From JBLHGN01 sp047616325 (GTDB lineage Bacteria > Pseudomonadota > Gammaproteobacteria > Pseudomonadales > Cellvibrionaceae): a stretch of 7,953 bases of DNA. A program made the position numbers and the translations under genes. Below the pieces are notes generated by a model. That model had not been told where the DNA came from. It saw only the letters and a program-made list of their open reading frames with translations, and searched no databases. Of the stretch, positions 1 through 5,098 are shown in pieces (position 1 is the first letter of the stretch; the number at the start of each line of letters is the position of its first letter). Where the stretch lies: assembly GCA_047616325.1 (NCBI GenBank), contig JBLHGN010000170.1:1-7953 (forward strand), given 5' to 3'.

Positions 1-187
1 GCAGTGCCAATTCCCTCTCGTAAAAATTATTCGCCATTTGCACTTCGGTAGAGGTTGTTTCCATGCCGCTAATGGCAATAAGGCTGACCACAGCCAAAAT
101 AACCAAAGACACTACCAGCACGGCGCCGCTCTGGCGATTAATGCTAAATCGCGAAGGGCTTTTTTTTGCCACATTTAACTTTTTCAT
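1..187 (-). CDS. pilX: PilX, type IV pilus minor pseudopilin (5' end only)
   Basis: Only the first 62 codons are inside the window; the gene runs off the left edge. The visible product starts MKKLNVAKKS, has a basic leader to about residue 20 (RQSG), then a hydrophobic segment (AVLVVSLVILAVVSLIAISG, about 22-41) followed by METTSTEVQMANNFYERELA. This is the PilX N-terminal pattern: a prepilin-like helix, then a Thr-rich stretch and a 'MA-N-xxRxLA' motif. PilX is a low-abundance, inner-membrane-inserted pseudopilin that joins PilV, PilW, FimU and PilE in the complex that primes pilus assembly and carries PilY1 at the tip (family knowledge). The position five residues after the putative cleavage glycine is Val and not the usual Glu. 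The ATG lies 41 bases after the pilW stop, so it is probably co-transcribed; only a weak AGG sits upstream of it. Confidence 0.86.
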   Translation of the reverse strand, partial: MKKLNVAKKSPSRFSINRQSGAVLVVSLVILAVVSLIAISGMETTSTEVQMANNFYERELAL

Positions 188-228
188 AAGGTAAAAGCCT
201 GAACATTGACTAGCTGTATTGGTTAAAA

Positions 229-1242
229 CTACATTCGTAAATTACGTAGCTGTATCACCGAAGTAAATTCTTTTCTTAGCGGCCCTTCAGGGTAAGCCGG
301 TTCCACTGTTTGAAATTCATATTCAGGTGCTCCAACATTCTCAACCGTGCGCATTAAAAGCGTAAGACGCACTGCCACCACCCAATCCCACTCGTTGTTA
401 TCACTGACTTCCTTGGCAGTTTTGTAGCTATTGGGCAAGCCGTCGGAACCTGCAGCGACTCCAAATTCTACTTGCAAATTTTCTACACCTGGCACCAAGG
501 CATTGGCAGTCCCCGTGAGGTTGTCGCGCAAATATAAGCTAGGTGTGCCATTGTCATTAGCGATGTAATAAGAGTTGTAGACAAAACTACGCAACTCCCC
601 GCCCGTGGATATTCGGTAAGTGTTGTTAAGCGGCGGGTGCCCTACAGTGGTCGTACTGGCGCTCGTCACTTGAAAAATATCTACATTTTCGCAATCAGCA
701 ATCATCACCACATCGCCTGAGTCAAAACCGCAGGTATTATCTAGGCTCATAGAGCTAGTACCTGGGCTAGTATCTGCGGTTAGTACGGCCCCGCATTGCC
801 CTGCACTTCGAATACTGACTACATCGCTGTCTCCGGCCAGGCCTGTTATTGACCCCCCCGTTGCAGGCAAAACACTTGGGTCCCACGCGGCCCCACCCGT
901 ATTTTCATAACCCTGAATAGCTTCTTTGCGTGAATAGTTGTAATTGGACACTGTGGTGTTTATATCGTAAGTACCTACCTGAGAACACCCGGCGTAACCC
1001 GCAGCGCGGAGGTCACGCGTAATAAAATCCATGGCAAAACGAGAGTTTTCCTGTAACTCAGACAGGGCATCTTGGTTGCTATAACTTACTCGTGAAATAA
1101 TAAGCACCTCAACCACTCCTGCAATCAAAAACAACCCCAACGTCATTGCAATTAATAATTCAACTAGCGTAACGCCGCCTTGCTTGCCTTTTCCAACTTT
1201 AAGCTTTTTCACCGGGTCGTTTTGTCTTTGCTTTATCGTCAC
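229..1242 (-). CDS. pilW: PilW, type IV pilus assembly minor pseudopilin
   Basis: The product is a pilus minor pseudopilin inserted in the inner membrane and then built into the pilus priming/tip complex. With the GTG start chosen here it has 337 residues: a Lys-rich leader ending KGKQGG (residues 18-23), predicted PilD cleavage after Gly23, then VTLVELLIAMTLGLFLIAGV with Glu at +5. The segment FAMDFITRDLRAAGYAGC (about 69-86) is the typical PilW block, followed by a beta-rich C-terminal region with several cysteines (about C86 and three more) that probably form disulfides. A longer reading from an ATG at 1308 would overlap pilV by 55 bases and give an unusually long leader. The GTG at 1242 lies 11 bases after the pilV stop and has AGCGGG seven bases upstream, so I prefer it. 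A second GTG at 1212 would give a 13-residue leader but has no visible ribosome site. Confidence 0.9.
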   Translation of the reverse strand: MTIKQRQNDPVKKLKVGKGKQGGVTLVELLIAMTLGLFLIAGVVEVLIISRVSYSNQDALSELQENSRFAMDFITRDLRAAGYAGCSQVGTYDINTTVSNYNYSRKEAIQGYENTGGAAWDPSVLPATGGSITGLAGDSDVVSIRSAGQCGAVLTADTSPGTSSMSLDNTCGFDSGDVVMIADCENVDIFQVTSASTTTVGHPPLNNTYRISTGGELRSFVYNSYYIANDNGTPSLYLRDNLTGTANALVPGVENLQVEFGVAAGSDGLPNSYKTAKEVSDNNEWDWVVAVRLTLLMRTVENVGAPEYEFQTVEPAYPEGPLRKEFTSVIQLRNLRM

Positions 1243-1249
1243 AGTTAAA

Positions 1250-1255
1250 CCCGCT
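1250..1255 (-). promoter_or_regulatory. Probable ribosome binding site deciding the pilW GTG start
   Basis: The minus strand reads AGCGGG, seven bases upstream of the GTG at 1242, and lies right at the pilV stop codon (TAG at 1256-1254). It is an imperfect Shine-Dalgarno match, but no better one precedes the alternative starts at 1308 or 1212. Confidence 0.4.
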
Positions 1256-1736
1256 ATAGAAAAGAAACAAGGGTAAAGGTTTGGACTTCTTCCGCCAACG
1301 TGCTCCATTTAAGTTTAATGGTTACCTCGTTGGGCGTGCCTTCAACAACGGTGATTTCACCTTCTCCTCCCGGCAGATCCTCTTTCAACGCTGTTTTCCA
1401 CTCATACAAATCATTGTCGCGAATTGCGGCCGCCTCGCAACCACTTGTGCACTTTGCACCGTCTCCTGAAGTCCCATATCCTATAAGCGAAATTTGACTA
1501 GGGTTTACACGCATTCGATCCAGTATGTCGTTACTCAGGAAAGATACCCGCGTCATAAAATAAGCTTCTTGATTAAGCGTGATACCAGTAGTCAGCAAGG
1601 AAGCCATCCCAAGCAAGCCTGTCGCCAATACTAAAAGGGACACCAGCACTTCGATCATGGTTGAACCCATGTGAAAACGGCCCGACGAAGCCACTGCATT
1701 TCGTGGTTTTCTAATAAAATGTGCTTTTATAAACAT
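1254..1736 (-). CDS. pilV: PilV, type IV pilus minor pseudopilin
   Basis: This 160-residue protein begins with a 24-residue leader rich in Arg/Lys/His and ending HMG. Predicted cleavage follows Gly24, giving a mature N-terminus STMIEVLVSLLVLATGLLG with Glu at +5 (Glu29), the residue needed for pilin subunit docking. DILDRMRVNP at about 70-79 is the hallmark of the PilV family, which places 'DRMRxNP' after the N-terminal helix. Two cysteines (C96, C100) may pair. Length fits PilV proteins. PilV acts with FimU, PilW, PilX and PilE in the priming complex for type IV pilus assembly (family knowledge). Its ATG overlaps the end of the preceding fimT/fimU gene by 10 bases (ATGTTTATAA), and AGGAA at 1748-1744 sits seven bases upstream, so the start is well supported and translational coupling is likely. 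Confidence 0.92.
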   Translation of the reverse strand: MFIKAHFIRKPRNAVASSGRFHMGSTMIEVLVSLLVLATGLLGMASLLTTGITLNQEAYFMTRVSFLSNDILDRMRVNPSQISLIGYGTSGDGAKCTSGCEAAAIRDNDLYEWKTALKEDLPGGEGEITVVEGTPNEVTIKLKWSTLAEEVQTFTLVSFL

Positions 1737-2305
1737 GGTGTCGTTCCTGACTTATACTGGGCCCTGCCCAAAACGTTTAGAAAGATATCGAGGGAGCTAT
1801 CGCCGTCACTATTACATAACTTAAATGTAGCGCCGGCAGGAGGAAAATCAGCAGAACCTGCGACTTTAGACTTAATACGGCCATCGGATTGAAAAGCAAT
1901 CTGATTCAAGTCATCATCTTCATTTAGCGAGAAATTACCTAAACCTTCGTAATAACGAAGAAGTTCGTCGTCATTTGCGTCTAAGGTGTCGTTTCGTACT
2001 TTATCCACATAAACTATCCATCCATTTTCCCAGTTTCCAGCTGCATCGCAGGTATCTGGATCCGCTGTACTGCGCTTGCACAACAAAACATTTCGATTAA
2101 ATTGAAGCGCAGAACTGCGAGCGAAGTTTATCGCGGTAATAAAGGTATCTTTGCGTTTTTCTAATCCGTTCTTATCAATGGTAGCTTTAAAACTAGGCAC
2201 GCCAATAGTCAAGGCTATGGCCAAAATAGCGATGGTCACCATTAATTCAACGAGAGTGAATCCACGAGTAGCTTGTGCATTTGAGGCGGAATAACTTAGG
2301 CCCAT
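1727..2305 (-). CDS. fimT/fimU: GspH/FimT family minor pseudopilin (FimU position)
   Basis: From the ATG at 2305 the product has 192 residues. It opens with a 15-residue leader ending ATRG, then FTLVELMVTIAILAIALTIG, a textbook prepilin cleavage site with Phe at +1 and Glu at +5 (Glu20). The body has the GspH/FimT fold signature: INFARSSALQFNRNVLLC (about 59-76), WENGWIVYVD (about 92-101) and FLNVLGRAQ (about 175-183). Cys76/Cys86 and Cys164/Cys191 look like two disulfide pairs. Being directly upstream of pilV, it most likely does the FimU job in the pilus priming complex, although sequence alone does not separate FimU from FimT. The frame stays open upstream to an ATG at 2452, but that would give a 64-residue leader, far longer than known prepilin leaders. 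The chosen ATG has TAGGCG about nine bases upstream. Confidence 0.9.
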   Translation of the reverse strand: MGLSYSASNAQATRGFTLVELMVTIAILAIALTIGVPSFKATIDKNGLEKRKDTFITAINFARSSALQFNRNVLLCKRSTADPDTCDAAGNWENGWIVYVDKVRNDTLDANDDELLRYYEGLGNFSLNEDDDLNQIAFQSDGRIKSKVAGSADFPPAGATFKLCNSDGDSSLDIFLNVLGRAQYKSGTTPCL

Positions 2306-2449
2306 TAAGCTGCGCCTACAAGCCAACGACCGTCTATTTGAATAGTGCCGCGGGCTACCAAACGTAAAAATGTTTGTAGTAAGTAAAGATATACTAAGTC
2401 GTAAACTCAGTACTTTGGAGTACCCACCCATACACTGATCCCTGAAATC

Positions 2450-2478
2450 CATATAACCTATAATTGCTTCGAAGCCAA
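2450..2478 (-). promoter_or_regulatory. Weak sigma-70 promoter candidate for the pilus operon
   Basis: The minus strand reads TTGGCT (2478-2473), a 17-base spacer, then TATATG (2455-2450). Each box matches four of six consensus bases. It would start transcription about 140 bases before the fimT/fimU ATG. This is near what chance would give in AT-rich DNA. Confidence 0.2.
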
Positions 2479-2513
2479 CATTCTTACTTTTTCGATATAA
2501 GCTGTGCGTGATT

Positions 2514-2555
2514 TTATCAGATAACGCTTGTCAATTCCCAAGTTTTATCTGATAA
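2514..2555. repeat. Pair of TTATCnGATAA palindromes, possible operator
   Basis: TTATCAGATAA at 2514-2524 and TTATCTGATAA at 2545-2555 are each a 5-1-5 palindrome, and they are exact reverse complements of each other. Their centres (2519 and 2550) are 31 bases apart, close to three helical turns. On the minus strand a TTGACA hexamer (2534-2529) lies between them and TAAAAT (2516-2511) overlaps the promoter-proximal copy, but the 12-base spacing is too short for a standard promoter. The arrangement suggests a dimeric regulator binding on one DNA face upstream of the pilus genes (inference). An alternative is a single AT-rich 11-bp stem with a 20-base loop. I cannot name the regulator. Confidence 0.5.
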
Positions 2556-2570
2556 GTGGTGGTATTTAGA

Positions 2571-2603
2571 GCGCCAATCAACACCTATGTGAAACTTTGG
2601 CGC
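2571..2603. repeat. GC-rich inverted repeat beside the palindrome pair
   Basis: GCGCCAA (2571-2577) and TTGGCGC (2597-2603) are a perfect 7-base inverted repeat around 19 bases. An inner TCA/TGA pair (2578-2580, 2590-2592) could extend the stem past a four-base bulge. No run of T follows on either strand, so it does not look like an intrinsic terminator. It lies 15 bases from the TTATCnGATAA pair and may belong to the same control region. Confidence 0.45.
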
Positions 2604-2917
2604 GGATAGCATTAAAACGACCTAAATATGCAAAACACACTACCGCCCTGTGTAAATGAGCCGGCTAAATTAGGGAGGGTTATTTCCATTTACTTTCTTT
2701 ATTTTATATTGGGTCGAGAACTTAAATGTTCCCAAGGGCGACAACACAAAATATTTATACGCCTTAACTATCACTTAAATCACAACACCCTTGGTATGCT
2801 AGCCAGACGAAATGCCGCCGCATGTTACACACAAAAAGTTTTTATAAACACGCGCCAGTTCACATACTTGCACCAACAACATTCTGATGCTGAACAATTT
2901 GAGTCGAAATCTTTTTA

Positions 2918-2931
2918 GAATGTCGACATTC
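2918..2931. repeat. 14-base perfect palindrome
   Basis: GAATGTCGACATTC reads the same on both strands with no central gap. It lies in the ispH-fimT/fimU gap. One perfect palindrome of this size is roughly what chance allows in a window this long, so a function is possible but not shown. Confidence 0.4.
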
Positions 2932-3032
2932 ACCACGTTATGTCTGAGCGAAAAACAATGAACCAGACCGTAAGTCATTCCTAGTGGCATAGAAAAATAA
3001 ATCAAATGAATTAAAAAGCCTACAGGAATCAG

Positions 3033-3060
3033 ATAAAAACCATTTTGGATAATACGTCAA
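3033..3060 (-). promoter_or_regulatory. Possible sigma-70 promoter just after ispH
   Basis: On the minus strand TTGACG (3060-3055, five of six matches) is followed after 16 bases by TTTTAT (3038-3033, four of six). It starts 33 bases past the ispH stop and points towards the pilus genes. A degenerate copy of the TTATCnGATAA motif (GAATCAGATAA on the plus strand, 3026-3036) overlaps the -10 box. It could drive a long pilus-operon leader or a small RNA, but there is no further support. Confidence 0.25.
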
Positions 3061-3093
3061 CGGACATCTGTCGGCTTTGATAGCCAAACTGCG

Positions 3094-4029
3094 TTAAATT
3101 CGCAATTCTTTGGGCAAAGAGAAACTAATATTTTCCTCTCTTCCCGACAATTCAACGGGTATGTGTGCCCCCATGGCTTGCAAACCGCTGATCACATCGG
3201 CCACTAAAACTTCAGGAGCAGAGGCGCCTGCCGTTATGCCGACATTATTGGCGCCATCAAACCAGGATTTTTGCAAATCCTCAGGGCCATCAACCAGGTA
3301 CGCTGTTGCACCACAACGCTCGGCCAATTCGCGCAAACGATTTGAATTAGAGCTATTGGGAGAGCCTACCACCAATACCAAATCGCATTCCAATGCCAAC
3401 TGTTTCACAGCGTCTTGTCGATTCTGGGTGGCGTAGCAAATGTCGTCTTTACGTGGGCCTTCTATATCGGGGTATTTACTCCGCAGGCAATCAATCACCT
3501 TCGCGGTGTCGTCAACCGACAGCGTGGTTTGCGTGACATAGGCCAAAAATTGGGGATTGCGAACACTGAGGGCTGCGACATCTTCTTCATTTTCCACCAA
3601 ATAAATATCGCCGCCTAAGTTTTTGTCATATTGACCCATGGTGCCCTCAACTTCGGGGTGGCCATGGTGGCCGATTAAAATACACTCGCGCCCTTCGCCA
3701 CTATATTTTGCTACTTCCATATGTACTTTGGTCACTAGAGGGCAGGTAGCGTCAAACACTTTTAGCCCGCGCCTATCGGCTTCATTGCGTACCGCTTGTG
3801 AAACCCCATGGGCACTAAATATTACAATTACGTCATCGGGCACGGCGTCTAACTCGTCTACAAAAATGGCACCGCGCTTTTTTAACGTCTCCACTACAAA
3901 CTTATTGTGCACCACTTCGTGGCGCACATAGATTGGCGCGCCAAAAACATCCAGCGCACGGTTTACAATGTCGATGGCTCGATCAACGCCGGCACAGAAG
4001 CCGCGCGGGTTTGCTAATTTTATTTCCAT
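3094..4029 (-). CDS. ispH: IspH, 4-hydroxy-3-methylbut-2-enyl diphosphate reductase
   Basis: IspH (LytB) is the cytoplasmic iron-sulfur enzyme that reduces HMBPP to isopentenyl and dimethylallyl diphosphate, the last step of the MEP isoprenoid pathway. The 311 residues match the usual length. The three cluster-ligating cysteines are present: Cys12 in NPRGFCAGV, Cys96 in DATCPLVTKVH, and Cys198 in DICYATQNRQ. Substrate-binding residues His41 (VRHEVVHN), His74 (FSAHG), His124 and Glu126 (GHHGHPEVEGT), Thr168 (VTQTTLS) and the SPNSSNSNRL loop are all visible. The ATG has AGAGG six bases upstream. It is the last gene of the ribF-ileS-lspA-fkpB-ispH run, 61 bases after fkpB. Nothing is unusual in the protein. 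Confidence 0.98.
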   Translation of the reverse strand: MEIKLANPRGFCAGVDRAIDIVNRALDVFGAPIYVRHEVVHNKFVVETLKKRGAIFVDELDAVPDDVIVIFSAHGVSQAVRNEADRRGLKVFDATCPLVTKVHMEVAKYSGEGRECILIGHHGHPEVEGTMGQYDKNLGGDIYLVENEEDVAALSVRNPQFLAYVTQTTLSVDDTAKVIDCLRSKYPDIEGPRKDDICYATQNRQDAVKQLALECDLVLVVGSPNSSNSNRLRELAERCGATAYLVDGPEDLQKSWFDGANNVGITAGASAPEVLVADVISGLQAMGAHIPVELSGREENISFSLPKELRI

Positions 4030-4090
4030 GCTATGCCTCTGAATATTTCTCGGAAGAGCGCCACCTTGCAGTCTATGTAAAAACTACAGG

Positions 4091-4525
4091 TCACGCCTTT
4101 TTAGGTTCAACTTTGAGAATATCAACCTTGAAGGTAATGGTGTTGCCAGACAGCGGATGATTAAAATCTATTTCTACATTATCTTCATCAAACGACTTTA
4201 CTACACCAGGCCGCTCGCCACCGGCGGCATCGGCGAACGACACCACCAGGCCCGGTGAAAGCTCGTAGTTCGCGCCAAAGCTCTTTCGCGGAAGCTCTTG
4301 AATATTATTCGGGTTGGGCTGACCAAAACCGTATTCGGGGGCGATCTTAAACTGTGCTTTGTCGCCCTCTTCTAGCCCCAGTAATACATTTTCGAAACCC
4401 GGCAATAGCTGACCATCGCCTACTAAAAACGTGGCCGGGGCACGATCAAAGTTTGAATCAATGACTTGCCCATCTTCCAGCTGCAATTCAAAAAAGAGGG
4501 TGACTTGTGAGTTTTCTGAAATCAT
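4091..4525 (-). CDS. fkpB: FkpB (SlpA), FKBP-type peptidyl-prolyl cis-trans isomerase
   Basis: This 144-residue protein belongs to the SlyD/SlpA group of small FKBP prolyl isomerases with chaperone activity. The FKBP half shows LFFELQLEDGQVIDSN (about 10-25), GDGQLLPGFE (36-45), GLEEGDKAQF (50-59) and PEYGFGQ (63-69). An insert-in-flap chaperone domain follows at about 70-120, and the chain closes with the NHPLSGNT motif (122-129) and a final beta strand (FKVDILKVEP). No signal peptide or His-rich metal-binding tail is present, which separates it from SlyD. Its place between lspA and ispH is the conserved fkpB position in gammaproteobacteria. No clear Shine-Dalgarno sequence precedes the ATG; the 54-base gap after lspA is AT-rich. 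Confidence 0.96.
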   Translation of the reverse strand: MISENSQVTLFFELQLEDGQVIDSNFDRAPATFLVGDGQLLPGFENVLLGLEEGDKAQFKIAPEYGFGQPNPNNIQELPRKSFGANYELSPGLVVSFADAAGGERPGVVKSFDEDNVEIDFNHPLSGNTITFKVDILKVEPKKA

Positions 4526-4579
4526 TTTTTGGCTATTTTAAACCTAAGGTAAAGAAATTTTATACCTTGCTATGAATTG

Positions 4580-5098
4580 TTAGGCGTTGCTTTGAGTCTC
4601 GTTACTGGTTTTAGCCACAAAAAATGCATCGAACAATAAACAACCTGCTCCCAGAGTAATGGCGGAGTCCGCTACATTAAACGCTGGAAATTGATATTGC
4701 TGGTAGTAAACCAAGATAAAATCCACCACATAGCCGAGGGTTGCTCTGTCGTATAGATTGCCCAAAGCCCCACCCAAAATCAAACTTAAGCCGACTATTT
4801 CCCATAATTTATGCTTAGGAACGCGAGCCAGCCACACGATAAGCACCAAACTCACCGCAGCCGACAATATGCCAAAAAACCACGTTTGCCATCCGCCGGC
4901 ATCGGCCAAAAAACTAAAGGCTGCGCCGGAGTTATGGCGTAAGGTAATATCAAAAATAGGTAAGACCGCAACTCTATCTTCAAGACTCAAGGCCGAACTT
5001 ACTAAATACTTAGTAAAGAGATCCAAAGCGACAACGACTCCAGATACGCCATACCACAGCCACGGCATACGAGGAAATAACGATTTAAGCAAACTCAC
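4580..5098 (-). CDS. lspA: LspA, lipoprotein signal peptidase (signal peptidase II)
   Basis: LspA is the inner-membrane aspartyl protease that cuts the signal peptide from diacylglyceryl-modified prolipoproteins. With the GTG start at 5098 it has 172 residues, close to the family norm. Four hydrophobic segments are visible (about 13-31, 72-92, 98-113, 146-162). Conserved blocks are DLFTKYL, RHNSGAAFSFL, GGALGNLYDR, YVVDFI and FPAFNVADSAI. The catalytic aspartates are Asp126 (VVDF) and Asp144 (ADSAI), spaced 18 apart as in the E. coli enzyme. ATG codons at 5122 and 5116 are in frame, but AAGGAG six bases before the GTG is by far the best ribosome site and gives a 14-base overlap with the ileS end. 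Translation is therefore probably coupled to ileS. Confidence 0.95.
   Translation of the reverse strand: MSLLKSLFPRMPWLWYGVSGVVVALDLFTKYLVSSALSLEDRVAVLPIFDITLRHNSGAAFSFLADAGGWQTWFFGILSAAVSLVLIVWLARVPKHKLWEIVGLSLILGGALGNLYDRATLGYVVDFILVYYQQYQFPAFNVADSAITLGAGCLLFDAFFVAKTSNETQSNA

Larger units (their letters stand above)
2306..3093. other. 788-base intergenic region between ispH and the pilus genes
   Basis: No convincing gene is seen on either strand. Short open frames (for example plus 2628-2918 and minus 2799-3005) give compositionally odd peptides without recognisable motifs. The stretch is AT-rich and holds several inverted repeats, listed separately: TTATCnGATAA twice at 2514-2555, GCGCCAA/TTGGCGC at 2571-2603, GCTTCGAAGC at 2466-2475, GTACT/AGTAC around 2411-2424 and GAATGTCGACATTC at 2918-2931. 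It must contain the end of the ispH transcript and probably the promoter of the fimT/fimU-pilVWX operon. I see no clear intrinsic terminator, tRNA or strong sigma-70 or sigma-54 promoter. Confidence 0.7.

Noticed and set aside
2459..2464. TATAAT on the plus strand as a divergent promoter
   Set aside because: No -35 box at a suitable distance and no gene downstream on that strand.
2771..2788. CRP/Vfr-like half-sites (TGTGA ... GTGAT on the minus strand)
   Set aside because: The half-sites are in direct and not inverted orientation, so they do not form the known site.
2732..2794. CCAAGGG/CCCTTGG inverted repeat with nearby ACAACAC and CTTAAAT direct repeats
   Set aside because: Seven-base arms around 49 bases are expected by chance; the direct repeats are short and unevenly spaced.
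2628..2918. Plus-strand open frame of 96 codons in the intergenic region
   Set aside because: No family motif, odd composition, no ribosome site and opposite in direction to all neighbours; it looks like chance.
2799..3005. Minus-strand open frame of 68 codons after ispH
   Set aside because: It follows a weak promoter match, but the peptide has no recognisable domain and there is no ribosome site in front of its ATG.
3071..3087. Small hairpin (GGCT/AGCC) just after ispH as a terminator
   Set aside because: The stem is short and no T-run follows on the minus strand.
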